A stretch of DNA of 64,000 nucleotides from Luteimonas sp. 9C. Lineage in GTDB: Bacteria; Pseudomonadota; Gammaproteobacteria; Xanthomonadales; Xanthomonadaceae. The DNA is taken from contig NZ_LR733313.1 in the NCBI RefSeq assembly GCF_902506295.1, positions 403,101 through 467,100 on the forward strand, read 5' to 3'. Below the pieces are notes generated by a model that had not been told where the DNA came from, did no database searches, and saw only the letters and a program-made list of their open reading frames with translations. Shown piece after piece: positions 52,918 to 62,532 of the stretch. Made by a program: the position numbers and the translations under genes. How positions within the stretch are numbered: the first letter of the stretch is position 1; each line of letters begins with the position of its first letter.

Positions 52918-53538
52918 ATGTCGCTCACCGCGTTCGGCCTCAACTGCACCCTCAAATCCGGCGATACGCCGTCGTCGACCCAGACGCTGCTCGACCAGCT
53001 GCTGGCCGCGATGGCCCGCCACGGCGCGAAGACCGGCAGCGCGCGCGTCGCCGACTACGCAGTCAAACCGGGCGTCAGCGCCGATGAGGGCGATGGCGAC
53101 CAGTGGCCGGAGCTGCGCAAGCGGATCATGGACGCGGAGATCCTGGTCGTGGCGACACCGATCTGGATGGGCCATCCGTCGAGCATCGCCCAGCGCGTAC
53201 TGGAGCGACTGGATGCCGTACTCGGCGAGATCGACGACGACGGCATGTATCCGACCTTCGGCAAGGTCGCGGTGGCCGCAGTGGTCGGCAACGAGGACGG
53301 CGCGCACCACACCTGCGCCCAGCTCTACCAGGGCCTGACCGACGTCGGCTTCACGATCCCCGGCGGCAGCCCGCCGTACTGGGTGGGCGAGGCGATGGGC
53401 GCGGTCGACTACAAGGATCTGGAACAGACGCCGGACAAGGTCGCCGAGACGATCGCCACGATCGCCTCGAACGCAGTCCACCTGGCCCGCGTGCTGCAGG
53501 CCCAACCGTATCCGAAGCCCAGGCGCGGCGCCGGGTGA
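52918..53538 (+). CDS. NADPH-dependent FMN reductase / flavodoxin-like protein
   Basis: 206 aa. Flavodoxin fold with FGLNCTLKSGDTPSSTQTLLDQLL at the phosphate loop, ILVVATPIWMGHPSSIAQRVLERLDA and VAVAAVVGNEDGAHHT at the flavin site. The family (PF03358) reduces quinones, azo dyes or flavin. The stop overlaps the GTG start of the DUF72 gene by 4 bases, so the two are coupled. Confidence 0.88.
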   Translation: MSLTAFGLNCTLKSGDTPSSTQTLLDQLLAAMARHGAKTGSARVADYAVKPGVSADEGDGDQWPELRKRIMDAEILVVATPIWMGHPSSIAQRVLERLDAVLGEIDDDGMYPTFGKVAVAAVVGNEDGAHHTCAQLYQGLTDVGFTIPGGSPPYWVGEAMGAVDYKDLEQTPDKVAETIATIASNAVHLARVLQAQPYPKPRRGAG

Positions 53539-54245
53539 TCCGCATCGGCTGCGCGGGCTGGTCGATCGCCTCGCGCGATGCGGCGCTGTTCGGCGCAGGC
53601 GACAGCGTGCTGGCGCGCTATGCGACCCGCTTCGATGCGGTCGAGATCAATTCCACGTTCTACAGACCGCATCGCGCGACGACCTATGCCCGCTGGGCGG
53701 ACAGCGTGCCCGCCGGTTTCCGCTTCTCGATCAAGCTGCCGAAGACGATCACCCATGAAGCGCGGCTGGCCGGTTGCGGCGCCGCGCTCGATACGTTTTT
53801 CTCAGCGGCCGGCGGCCTGGGCAGAAAACTAGATTGCGTCCTGGTGCAGTTGCCGCCGAGCCTGGCCTTCGATGCGCGCACGGCGGCCACGTTCTTCGCG
53901 ATGCTGGCCAGGCGCTGGCCGGGGCGCGTGGCCTGCGAACCGCGCCATGCCAGCTGGCTCACGCCGCAGGCCGACGCCCTGCTCGCGCGCCACCGCGTCG
54001 CTCGCGTGGCCGCCGATCCTGCCCGGCATGTCGACGACGCGACGCCGGGCGGCAGTACGCAGTTCGCCTACTGGCGCTGGCACGGACATCCGAAGCTCTA
54101 CTACAGCGCCTACGGCGCGACGGCACTCGACGCGATCGCCACCAGGGTCCGGCGCGGGCCTGCCGATGCGTGGGTGGTGTTCGACAACACCGCTGCGGGT
54201 CACGCGGTCTCCGATGCGGCCGGATTGCAGGCCCGGCTGGACTGA
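53535..54245 (+). CDS. DUF72 (YecE-like) protein
   Basis: 236 aa from a GTG overlapping the previous stop (GTGA). RIGCAGWSIASRDAALFG, FDAVEINSTFYRPHRATTYARWADSVPAGFRFSIKLPKTITHE and CEPRHASWL are the DUF72 signatures of a TIM-barrel family of unknown reaction. Strict coupling to an FMN reductase may hint at a shared task. No metal or cofactor site is certain. Confidence 0.88.
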   Translation: MIRIGCAGWSIASRDAALFGAGDSVLARYATRFDAVEINSTFYRPHRATTYARWADSVPAGFRFSIKLPKTITHEARLAGCGAALDTFFSAAGGLGRKLDCVLVQLPPSLAFDARTAATFFAMLARRWPGRVACEPRHASWLTPQADALLARHRVARVAADPARHVDDATPGGSTQFAYWRWHGHPKLYYSAYGATALDAIATRVRRGPADAWVVFDNTAAGHAVSDAAGLQARLD

Positions 54246-54348
54246 TGTCCTCATCCTCCTGCGACGATGGCCTGTGGCAGGATGCGCGCTCTCCGAACCC
54301 GCCCGGCTTTCCGTGATCTCCAGCGCGCCGCCCGCCCCGATCCAGTTC

Positions 54349-57120
54349 ATGCCCGATTCGAGCGTGATGGCGCACCGGATCGCGACGCACGACTGGTCCA
54401 CGTCGCCGCTGGGGACGCCCGACTGCTGGCCGCAATCGCTGCGCACCGCGCTGGGCCTGATGCTCGAATCCCGGTTCGCGATGTGCCTGTGCTGGGGACC
54501 GGAGCTGACCCTGTTCTACAACGACGGTTATGCGCCGCACCTCGGTGCCAAGGACGCCACAGCGCTCGGACGTCCGCTGCAGCAGGTTTGGTCGGAAGTC
54601 TGGGACGACATCCGGCCACTGGTGGACAGCGTGATGGGCGGCACGGCGACGCTCAGCGAGGAGCTGCCGCTGACGATGCTGCGCAACGGGTTTCCGGAAG
54701 AGACGTTCTGGACGTTCTCGTATTCGCCCCTGCGCGACGAGCACGATGCGATCGCCGGCTTCCTCAACATCACCACCGACGTGACCCGCCGGGTGCAGAC
54801 CGAGCGGCGCCTCATGGCCGACGTGGCGCATCTGGGCCGCATGTTCGACCAGGCGCCCGCCTTCATGGCCATGCTGACCGGGCCGGAGCATGTGTTCGCC
54901 TACGTCAATCCCGCCTACTGCAGCCTGATCGGCGATCGCGGCGACGTGGTGGGCAAGCGGGTCGCCGATGCGCTGCCCGACGCCGTGCGTCAGGGCTATC
55001 TCACGCTGCTCGACGAGGTCTACCGCAGCGGCCGCGCGTTCTCCGCCGACGGCGCGCGCTACGTCGTGCAGGCCACGCCGGGCGCCCCGTCCGCCGAGCG
55101 CTACATCGATTTCGTCTATCAGCCGATCACCGAGGGTCGCGAGGTCGTGGGCGTCCTCGTCCAGGGCATCGACGTGACCGCGCGGCATCTCTCGGACGTC
55201 GCGCTGCAGGCGCGCGAAGCGGAGCTTCGCAGCCTCAACAGCAACCTCGAACGCCAGGTCATCGAACGCGCACGCGAACGCTCGCTGACGTGGCAGGTCA
55301 CGCCCGATCTGCTCGCCGTGGTCGATCCCGACGGCGTGATCGAGACCGTCAACCCGGCCTGGGAACAGTTGCTGGGCTGGCCGAGCGACGACCTGGTCGG
55401 ACACGGCTGGATGGAACACGTCAGCGCGGACGATCATGCGGTGACGCAGTCGGTGCTCGAGACGCTGCGCGCCGGCAAGCCGGTCCTGCGCTTCGAGAAC
55501 CGCTGGCGCACGCGTGCTGGCGGCCTGCGCACCCTGTCGTGGGTGGCGACGCCCGAAGGCGGCCGGTTCTACTGCAGCGCGCGCGACGTCACCGACATCA
55601 ATGCCGCGGCAGATGCGCTCACGCGTTCGCAGGCACAGCTGCGCACGCTGTTCGAAACCAGCTACCAGCTGCAGGGCATGTGCACGCCGGACGGCATCGT
55701 CACGGATGCGAACCGCCCCGTGCTCGACGCCACCGATGCACGCTTCGAGGACCTCATCGGCGCATCGCTGTGGGAGACGTCCTGGTTCGCCGGCACGCCC
55801 GGCATGCCGGCGCGGATCCGGGCGATGTTCGACCGGGCGGCGGCCGGCGAGACGGTACGCGAGGAGATCCAGCTGCAGTTGCCCGGCGGGCGCCGCTGCC
55901 ACGATCTGTCGCTGCGGCCGATCCACGAGGACGGCCGCATCATCGCCGTCGTGCCCGAGGCGATCGACACGACCGAACGCCGCAATGCCGAGGAGGCGCT
56001 GCGGCAGTCGCAGAAGCTCGAAGCGATCGGTCAGCTCACCGGCGGCGTCGCGCACGACTTCAACAATCTGCTGACCCCGATCGTCACTGCGCTCGATCTG
56101 GCCGCCGATCCCGACGCGCGTTCCGAGCGACGCACGCGGATGATCGGCGTGGCGCGCCAGTCGGCGGATCGCGCGGCCACGCTGGTCCAGCGTCTGCTGT
56201 CGTTCGCGCGCCGGCAGCCGCTGCAGACGCTGGACGTCGATGTGGCGACGCTGGTGTCGGGCATGGCCGAGCTGGTCGACAGTTCCAGCAGTCCGCGCGT
56301 ACGCCTGGTGCTCGACATCGCCGGCGATCTGGCGCCGGCGGTGGCGGATCCCAACCAGCTGGAAATGGCGATCCTCAATCTCAGCGTCAACGCCTGTGAC
56401 GCGATGCCCGAGGGCGGCACGCTGACGCTCGGCGCCCGCAACGCCTGCGTGTCCGACGGCGAACGCATCGCGCCGGGCCGCTACGTGGTGGTGTCGGTGG
56501 CGGATACCGGGTGTGGCATGGACGAGCAGACGCGCCAGCGCGCGATCGAGCCGTTCTTCTCCACCAAGGGCATCGGCAAGGGCACCGGCCTCGGCCTGTC
56601 GATGGCGCATGGCCTGGCCTCGCAGCTCGGCGGCCGCCTGACGATCGACAGCACGCCCGGTACGGGCACCACCATCCATCTCTGGCTGCCGGTGGGTTCG
56701 CACCCCGGCGCCGCATCCGACGACGAGGACACGACTTTGAGCATCACTGGCGACGACCGCGGCACCGCACTGGTGGTCGACGACGAGGATTCGGTGCGCA
56801 TGTGCACCTCCGACGCGCTCGAGGACATGGGCTACCGCATCGTCGAGGCCAGTTCGGCCGAAGACGCGCTGCGCGCACTCGACGACGGGCTGATGCCCGC
56901 CATCCTGGTCACCGACCATCTGATGCCCGGCATGACCGGCGCCGAACTCGCCCGCACCGTGCGCGCACGTCTGCCGGAGACGGCCATCGTGATCGTCTCG
57001 GGTTACACCAGCATGGCCGACTTCGATCCGGGCCTGACGATCCTCAGCAAGCCGTTCCGCCAGCATGAACTCGCGGCGAGCGTGGAGTCGGCGAACGCGG
57101 CGATCCAGACCGCCGCCTGA
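54349..57120 (+). CDS. soluble PAS hybrid histidine kinase with C-terminal receiver
   Basis: 923 aa from the ATG at 54349; a GTG at 54313 would add 12 residues. No TM, so probably cytoplasmic. At least three or four PAS/PAC-like sensor segments (ATHDWSTSPLGTPDCWP, AYVNPAYCSLIGDRG, VVDPDGVIETVNPAWEQLLGW, LFETSYQLQGMCTPDG). H-box GGVAHDFNNLLTPI, N-box LNLSVNACDAMPEGG and G-box GKGTGLGLSMAHG. The C-terminal receiver has Asp in LVTDHLMPG and Lys in LSKPF. Targets are unknown; a separate DNA-binding regulator is not adjacent. Confidence 0.92.
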   Translation: MPDSSVMAHRIATHDWSTSPLGTPDCWPQSLRTALGLMLESRFAMCLCWGPELTLFYNDGYAPHLGAKDATALGRPLQQVWSEVWDDIRPLVDSVMGGTATLSEELPLTMLRNGFPEETFWTFSYSPLRDEHDAIAGFLNITTDVTRRVQTERRLMADVAHLGRMFDQAPAFMAMLTGPEHVFAYVNPAYCSLIGDRGDVVGKRVADALPDAVRQGYLTLLDEVYRSGRAFSADGARYVVQATPGAPSAERYIDFVYQPITEGREVVGVLVQGIDVTARHLSDVALQAREAELRSLNSNLERQVIERARERSLTWQVTPDLLAVVDPDGVIETVNPAWEQLLGWPSDDLVGHGWMEHVSADDHAVTQSVLETLRAGKPVLRFENRWRTRAGGLRTLSWVATPEGGRFYCSARDVTDINAAADALTRSQAQLRTLFETSYQLQGMCTPDGIVTDANRPVLDATDARFEDLIGASLWETSWFAGTPGMPARIRAMFDRAAAGETVREEIQLQLPGGRRCHDLSLRPIHEDGRIIAVVPEAIDTTERRNAEEALRQSQKLEAIGQLTGGVAHDFNNLLTPIVTALDLAADPDARSERRTRMIGVARQSADRAATLVQRLLSFARRQPLQTLDVDVATLVSGMAELVDSSSSPRVRLVLDIAGDLAPAVADPNQLEMAILNLSVNACDAMPEGGTLTLGARNACVSDGERIAPGRYVVVSVADTGCGMDEQTRQRAIEPFFSTKGIGKGTGLGLSMAHGLASQLGGRLTIDSTPGTGTTIHLWLPVGSHPGAASDDEDTTLSITGDDRGTALVVDDEDSVRMCTSDALEDMGYRIVEASSAEDALRALDDGLMPAILVTDHLMPGMTGAELARTVRARLPETAIVIVSGYTSMADFDPGLTILSKPFRQHELAASVESANAAIQTAA

Positions 57121-57389
57121 TCGCGGCGGCGGGCGTCCACGCGCGACGACGCCCCGCCCCGCTCGCCGGCTTCAGCCCTGCGGAAACCGCCACGGCGGCG
57201 GCAGCGGCGTGCGTGCATGGGCCACCATCGGCGACACGCGGTTGGTCGAATTCGTGGAGGGTGCGGTCCATGTCGACCGCCGGCAGGATGTCGGCCTGTC
57301 CTTGTTCACGGCCGCCTGCGCCGCGGCGCGCGCGTTGCCGCGCGTCATGCCGACCGCAGCGCATGGGCGACTCCGACGCTCCGCAGGCG
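57121..57389. other. intergenic region without a supported gene
   Basis: 269 bases between the hybrid kinase stop and the serine hydrolase stop (both converge here). Minus-strand frames stay open across it, but codon use and composition do not support a gene and I recognise no domain. It may hold terminators or a decayed reading frame. Confidence 0.5.
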
Positions 57390-58418
57390 CTAGGCCGTCT
57401 GGCTTGCGATGATCTTGCCCAGCAGCGCGTGCAGCTGCGCGAGGTGGCCCGAACCGGCGGCCGCGGTCTCGTCGGACGTCATCGCCACCGTGAGATTCAG
57501 CGACGGCACGATGTAGAGCATCTGTCCGCCGTGGCCCCAGGCGTAGCGCACGTCGTGACCGCCGATCCGGCGCGCGAACCAGCCGTAGCCGTAACCGTCG
57601 CCGGTGTAGACCGAGCGCGTGCGCGGGACCCACGACTGTGCGATCCAGCTCGCCGGAATCAGCTGCGCGCCGGATGCGGCGCGGCCGTGGTTGCGGTAGA
57701 GCTCGCCGAAGGCGAGCAGCGAACGCGGCGTCATCGCCATCTGGTTGCCGCCGAAATGCAGGCCCTGCGGATCGGTATCCCAGGACGCGATCGAAAACCC
57801 CGCCTGCGGGCCCAGCCATTCGGCCGCAAGCGCACGCACCGGCTTGCCGCCGACCTTGGCGAGCACGGCCGACAGCAGATGGGTGGAGCCGGTCGAATAG
57901 ATCATGCCGCCGCCAGGATCGTCGACGAAGGGCCGCGCCAGCGCGTCGCGCACCCAGTCGCGCTGCGCGACCCAGCGCCCGTAATGGCGCCCGGACGTGG
58001 ACTGCAGGCCGGCCTGCATCGACAGCAGATGCCCGATGGTGACCTGCGCCAGCCGCGGATCGGGATCGCGCGGCAGGCGATCGGCCAGTAGTGGCGCGAC
58101 CGGCTGATCCGCGCCCTCGAGCAGGCCGCGCTCGATGGCGATGCCGACCAGTGTCGACATCACCGTCTTCGACGCCGACTTGATGTTCGCCGGGCGTGTG
58201 GTCGACGCGCCGCGATACCCGCGTTCGGCGAGCACCGCGCCATCGCGCGCGACCAGCACCGTGCGCAGCGGCGCCATCGAGACGGCGTCCTCTAGCACGC
58301 TCTGGAGCGCGTCGCCGCGCGCCGGGAGCTCGGCATTCGCAGCGGCCTGTGCGAATGCGGGCAGGCTGGCTGCCGCGCAGAGCAGCGACGCGAGCAGGAC
58401 GATCAGGAGGCGATGCAT
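57390..58418 (-). CDS. beta-lactamase/serine hydrolase family protein
   Basis: 342 aa from the ATG at 58418. Signal peptide MHRLLIVLLASLLCAAASLP then AFAQ. The SXXK motif is SASK in NIKSASKTVMSTLVGIAIERGLL, the second motif YST in MIYSTGSTHLLSAVLAKV, and a late HGG in WGHGGQMLYIVP. This is the class C-type fold used by esterases, D-amino peptidases and some lactamases. A periplasmic hydrolase is expected; antibiotic hydrolysis is not shown. Confidence 0.88.
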   Translation of the reverse strand: MHRLLIVLLASLLCAAASLPAFAQAAANAELPARGDALQSVLEDAVSMAPLRTVLVARDGAVLAERGYRGASTTRPANIKSASKTVMSTLVGIAIERGLLEGADQPVAPLLADRLPRDPDPRLAQVTIGHLLSMQAGLQSTSGRHYGRWVAQRDWVRDALARPFVDDPGGGMIYSTGSTHLLSAVLAKVGGKPVRALAAEWLGPQAGFSIASWDTDPQGLHFGGNQMAMTPRSLLAFGELYRNHGRAASGAQLIPASWIAQSWVPRTRSVYTGDGYGYGWFARRIGGHDVRYAWGHGGQMLYIVPSLNLTVAMTSDETAAAGSGHLAQLHALLGKIIASQTA

Positions 58419-58464
58419 GACCCGAGTATCGCCCGCACGCTGCACGTACCGATGAAAGCCGGCA

Positions 58465-59370
58465 TCAGCCCGCGTCGACGGCGATCAGCGCCTGGTGCGC
58501 GCCCACGCCCGCGAGCAGTCCCGACGCCACCGCGAGCGGCACGCTGTGCATCGGCTGGCTCAGGTCACCGGCGGCGAACACGCCCGGCACGGTGGTCTGC
58601 TTGAACGCGTCCACGCGCAGATGCGGACCCAACGGTCCCATGTCCTGCACGCAGCCGAGCGACGCCGCGAGACCGTCGACCGGCTCGACGCGCGAGCCGA
58701 CGAACAGGGCATCGATCGCCACGCGGCGGCCATCGGCCAGCTGCACGCCATCGAGCGCCGGCGCGGTCCCCAGCAACCGGATCACCGGCGCGCGCTCCAG
58801 GACGACGCCGCGGTTCGCGAGCTTGCGGGCGTCGTCGGCGTCGGGCTCGAAGCCGTGCTCCAGAAAACAGGTCGTCGGCCCCCAGTCGGGCAGCATCAGC
58901 GCACGATGCAGGCCCATCGCATCGGCTGCGAACACGCCGAGCGCGCGCCCGGCGACTTCGAAACCGTGACAGTAGGGGCAATGCAGCACGCTGCGGCCCC
59001 ATCGCGCCGCCAGTCCGTCGAGCGGCGGCAGCACATCACGCACGCCGCCCGCCAGGATCAGCGTGCGGGTCTGCAGGGCCCGGCCGTCCGCGAGCGCCAG
59101 CGAGAACCCGGAGCCCGCAGGTGCCGCGTCGACCACCGTGCCTGCAATGACGGACGCGGTCGGATAGCGCAGCAGTTCCGTACGGCCTTTCGCCAGCAGC
59201 GTCTCCGGCGGCGTGTCGTCATGCCCGAACACGTTGTGCACGGCGGAAGCGAACCGGTTGCGCGGCGCGCCCGCGTCGACGACCACCACCCGGCGTCGCG
59301 CACGCGCCAGTGCCTGCGCCGCCGACAACCCGGCGCTGCCGCCGCCCACGATCACCACGTCGTGATGCAT
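58465..59370 (-). CDS. thioredoxin reductase-like FAD oxidoreductase
   Basis: 301 aa. FAD motif VVIVGGGSAGLSAAQALARARRRVVVVDAG, NAD(P) region with GRALGVFAADAMGLHRALML, and a redox-active CPYC in VLHCPYCHGFE. The C-terminal TTVPGVFAAGDLSQPMHSVPLAVASG is the FAD-binding end. True thioredoxin reductases use CAxC, so this is a TrxR-like flavoprotein, perhaps acting on small disulfides. It is divergent from an Rrf2 regulator. Confidence 0.9.
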   Translation of the reverse strand: MHHDVVIVGGGSAGLSAAQALARARRRVVVVDAGAPRNRFASAVHNVFGHDDTPPETLLAKGRTELLRYPTASVIAGTVVDAAPAGSGFSLALADGRALQTRTLILAGGVRDVLPPLDGLAARWGRSVLHCPYCHGFEVAGRALGVFAADAMGLHRALMLPDWGPTTCFLEHGFEPDADDARKLANRGVVLERAPVIRLLGTAPALDGVQLADGRRVAIDALFVGSRVEPVDGLAASLGCVQDMGPLGPHLRVDAFKQTTVPGVFAAGDLSQPMHSVPLAVASGLLAGVGAHQALIAVDAG

Positions 59371-59489
59371 TTCTGCCCCTTCATGTCACTTCGGTTGTTT
59401 CATGATGGTGGGCGATGCGTTTTCATGCAACCCGGGTTGTGTCGAAATGCGCCTGGGGTATCGTGATCGCCCGTCCCGATGCCGCCCCC
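59371..59489. promoter_or_regulatory. divergent control region between flavoprotein and Rrf2 genes
   Basis: 119 bases holding a perfect 12-bp palindrome CAACCCGGGTTG at 59428-59439 and a direct repeat of GGTTGT (59393-59398 and 59435-59440). This is a plausible operator for the adjacent Rrf2 protein. Both genes could be repressed together until a redox signal modifies the regulator. No footprint exists here; this is inference from position. Confidence 0.45.
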
Positions 59490-59939
59490 ATGCGCCCCGA
59501 CAGCCGCCTCAGCCGCATGCTCCACGTCCTCATCCACTTGGGGCAGGCCGACGGTCGTGCGACCTCGGACGAGATCGCCGCGATGCTGGGCACCAATCCT
59601 GTCGTCGTACGCCGGACGATGGCCGGGCTGCGCGACCACGGCTACGTGCGCTCGGACAAGGGGCACGGCGGTGGCTGGTCGCTGGCGACCCCGCTCGCCG
59701 AGATCAGCCTGCTCGACATCCACACCGCACTGGGCTCGCCCGCCCCGTTCGCATTCGGTCTGTCCAACGACGATCCGGAATGCCTGGTGGAAAAGGCCGT
59801 GAACGCCCACCTCACCGACGCGATGGCGGATGCCGAAGCCCTGCTGCGCGCGCGGCTGGGTGCCGTGACCCTGGCCGACATCGCGGCCGACTTCCAGACG
59901 CGTCTGAAGTCCGGCGGACGACGCCGCGGCGCGCGATGA
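59490..59939 (+). CDS. Rrf2-family transcriptional regulator
   Basis: 149 aa from the ATG at 59490. Winged helix: HVLIHLGQADGRATSDEIAAMLGTNPVVVRRTMAGLRDHGYVRSDKGHGGGWSLA. The three Cys that hold the Fe-S cluster in IscR/NsrR are absent; one Cys (Cys98, DDPECLVEK) remains, as in the YwnA/HypR group that senses disulfide stress. It is divergent from the TrxR-like gene, its likely target. Confidence 0.9.
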   Translation: MRPDSRLSRMLHVLIHLGQADGRATSDEIAAMLGTNPVVVRRTMAGLRDHGYVRSDKGHGGGWSLATPLAEISLLDIHTALGSPAPFAFGLSNDDPECLVEKAVNAHLTDAMADAEALLRARLGAVTLADIAADFQTRLKSGGRRRGAR

Positions 59940-59995
59940 CGAGCGACACGTGTCCCCTGCACAATGCGCGGGACACACACGACAGGGAATGTCCA

Positions 59996-61519
59996 ATGAT
60001 CAAGCGCGCTGCTGCATGCCTGTTGCTCGCCGCTCTCGCGTCCTCGGTGCCTGCATCGGTGCCCACGCGCGCAAACGTCGAACCTGCAGCGTCCGCGATA
60101 CAGGGCGAAGCCGAGCTCCATGGCCTGCGATTCGAATCGCTTCTGCACGAGGGGCTGGAACGGCAGGACGCCGGCGATGCCCTTGCCGCGAGCCAGGCGT
60201 TCACACGCGCGATCGAACGGCCTGAGTTCGACGCGCTGGCGCCGGAGGTGCGTCATGCCATCCTGCATCAGGCCGCGGGTGTCGCGATCGACGCCGGGCA
60301 ACTGCAGACCGCGCTGCGTCAGACGCAGTCGGCGCTGCGCCTGCGCCAGGACGAGGCCGACGACTGGTATCGACTCGCGGCGCTACAGACCGATCTCGGC
60401 AACGCCAATGCGGCTGCGGACGCGCTGCGGCATCTCCTGACGTCCTGGCCCGAAATCGCCAACGACCTGCCGCAATACCTGATCGTCCACCCGATCTTCG
60501 TGACGCGTGCGGACGACGACCTGCGTCTGGCGCTGCTCGATGCGCTGTTCGACGCGAACTGGACCGGCAACGGCATCGGCTCGGATCCTGCATGGATCGA
60601 ACTTGCGTTGCTGCGACTGGAACGCCGCGACGCATCCGCCGCACGCGCCGCCATCGCCCGCGTCCATCAACCGATGGACATCATCCGCCTGCGCGCCGAC
60701 CGTCGATTCGACGCCATCGTGGACCGGGATGATCCGCGATTCGATGTCGCGGCAGCCGCCGAGGCCCATCTTGACGCTGTCCGGCGTCTCACCCTTGAGC
60801 GACCGGACCGGCTCGAACTGCGGACCACGCTCATCACCGCCTTGCTGGCGACCGGACGCGTGGATGAAGCGCTGACGACGGCGGATGACGCGCTGGCGGA
60901 CCTGGAAACGTTCAGCGATCCCGAAGACGCGGTCTGGGTCCACAACCAGCGCGCCATCGCACTCCGGCGACTGGGCCGGGACGAAGACGCGATCGCCACC
61001 CTGACCGTCGCCTCGAACCTGCACGAAGGAGGTGGTCTCAATGTCAGCCAGGTCCTCAACCTGGGGACGCTCCATACGATTCTGGGCCAGCCAGACGAAG
61101 CGCTGGCAGCCATCGAACGCGTAGGTCACGACATCACCGGCTACGGTCGGATGGTCGAGGAGAGCGTCCGGTTTCGCGCCGCCATCCAGCAGGGCGACAC
61201 CGAGATGGCGGATCTCGCCTTGGCGCAATTGGCGCTGGGCCGGACCGACGCACCGCAGGTGTACCTCGAGGCGTTGCTCATGCGTGGCGATCTCGACGCC
61301 GCCGCCGCCGCGTTGGCGGGCCTGCTCGAGACGCCCGTCCACCGCCAGACATTGCTCGACTGGGCACAGACCTACCGGGTGCTGCCACCTGCGCCCGGCG
61401 AGGTGACACTGCGCCAGCACCGGGCGCGTTTTCTGGCACGAGCGGACGTGCAGGACGTGATCAGCCGCTACGGTCGCATCGAAGCGCATCCCGTCTACGC
61501 TGCCCGTGGCATCGAATGA
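59996..61519 (+). CDS. exported TPR-repeat protein
   Basis: 507 aa from the ATG at 59996. Signal MIKRAAACLLLAALASSVPA. TPR units are frequent: ALAASQAFTRAIERPEF, DWYRLAALQTDLGNANAAADALRHLL, VWVHNQRAIALRRLGRDEDAIATL and LNLGTLHTILGQPDEALAAIERVG. No enzyme domain. It is probably a periplasmic protein-interaction scaffold. Confidence 0.8.
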   Translation: MIKRAAACLLLAALASSVPASVPTRANVEPAASAIQGEAELHGLRFESLLHEGLERQDAGDALAASQAFTRAIERPEFDALAPEVRHAILHQAAGVAIDAGQLQTALRQTQSALRLRQDEADDWYRLAALQTDLGNANAAADALRHLLTSWPEIANDLPQYLIVHPIFVTRADDDLRLALLDALFDANWTGNGIGSDPAWIELALLRLERRDASAARAAIARVHQPMDIIRLRADRRFDAIVDRDDPRFDVAAAAEAHLDAVRRLTLERPDRLELRTTLITALLATGRVDEALTTADDALADLETFSDPEDAVWVHNQRAIALRRLGRDEDAIATLTVASNLHEGGGLNVSQVLNLGTLHTILGQPDEALAAIERVGHDITGYGRMVEESVRFRAAIQQGDTEMADLALAQLALGRTDAPQVYLEALLMRGDLDAAAAALAGLLETPVHRQTLLDWAQTYRVLPPAPGEVTLRQHRARFLARADVQDVISRYGRIEAHPVYAARGIE

Positions 61520-61605
61520 CCGCGCGACATTGCCCCCGGGCGCGCGTGGACTATCGTGACTTCAAGCACGCGATTCCATCTGCGCTTGGCCGGATGCTCC
61601 CGGCC

Positions 61606-62427
61606 ATGCGCACCCTGTTTCGTTCCGTGGGCCTCCATCGCACTGCACTCGCCGCCGGCCTCGTTGCGGCGTCGATGCCCGCGCTCGCGGGTCATGACGA
61701 CACGACGCCGCGGCTGTCGTCCGACCAGTGCGAGATCTCGACGCCGTACAACGTGCTCGTCGACACCGGTGGCGTGTGGCTCTACCGCGACAGCGGCGTG
61801 CCGAAGGAGATCTTCTTCCACGACGGCACGCTCAGCGTGGACCGCGATGTGCAGACCGTCAGCGTTGCCGACGCCGCGCGGCTGCGCCGGCTCGAATCGG
61901 GCGCACGCGCGTTGATGCCGCAGGTCACGTCGGTTGCGCGCGAGAGCACCGGCATCGCGTTCGATGCGCTGGCCGGCGTCGTCGACGTGATGACCGGCAG
62001 CGCACGCAAGGTGCGTCAGGTCGAGCGTTTCCGCACCGACACACTCGGCTACATCGACACCACGCTCGGTACCGGGCGTTGGGACCAGGACGTGTTCGGG
62101 GACGGGTTCGAAGCGCGCATCGAAGCGGCCGCCGACCGCATGACCGGCAGTCTCGGCCGCAGCGTGATGTGGCAGGTCTTCACCGGCCGCGCCGGCCGCA
62201 TGGACGCGCGCGCCGAACGCATGGAAGCCGACCTCGACCGCAGGATCGAAGCGCGCAGCGCCGCGCTGGAAGCCCAGGCCGATGCGCTGTGCACGCGGGT
62301 GCGCGAACTGCAGTCGATCCAGGCCGCGCTGGAATACCGCCTCGACGGACAGCGGCTGGTGATGCTGGAGGACGCGCCGCGCAGCGACGGCGATGCTTCG
62401 GTCTCGAAGGCCCGGTCCACGCCCTGA
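61606..62427 (+). CDS. DUF2884 (YggN-like) exported protein
   Basis: 273 aa from the ATG at 61606; in-frame starts further upstream would overlap the TPR gene. A signal peptide precedes SDQCEISTPYNVLVDTGGVWLY and FFHDGTLSVDRDVQTVSVADAARLRRLESGARALMPQV, the DUF2884/YggN pattern. The second half is helical with many Ala, Arg and Glu (ERMEADLDRRIEARSAALEAQADALC). Function unknown, periplasmic by signal. Confidence 0.82.
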   Translation: MRTLFRSVGLHRTALAAGLVAASMPALAGHDDTTPRLSSDQCEISTPYNVLVDTGGVWLYRDSGVPKEIFFHDGTLSVDRDVQTVSVADAARLRRLESGARALMPQVTSVARESTGIAFDALAGVVDVMTGSARKVRQVERFRTDTLGYIDTTLGTGRWDQDVFGDGFEARIEAAADRMTGSLGRSVMWQVFTGRAGRMDARAERMEADLDRRIEARSAALEAQADALCTRVRELQSIQAALEYRLDGQRLVMLEDAPRSDGDASVSKARSTP

Positions 62428-62532
62428 TCCCACTGCGCGACGCGGACTCATCCGCGCATCGCCGGCAGCCGCGTCCACAGCGTTCAGCATTCCGGTCTCG
62501 GCCCGCGCGACGCGGCGTGGGACAATGAGTGC

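Noticed and set aside
53959..57066. A 1035-codon minus-strand frame opposite the hybrid kinase
   Set aside because: The plus strand has intact PAS, kinase and receiver motifs; the antisense product has none.
57121..57389. A possible short gene on the minus strand between the hybrid kinase and serine hydrolase
   Set aside because: Open frames exist in more than one phase, none has a good start, ribosome site or recognisable sequence.
57390..58418. An antibiotic-resistance beta-lactamase
   Set aside because: The SXXK fold is shared by many esterases and peptidases. The second motif is YST rather than YxN and nothing indicates lactam hydrolysis.
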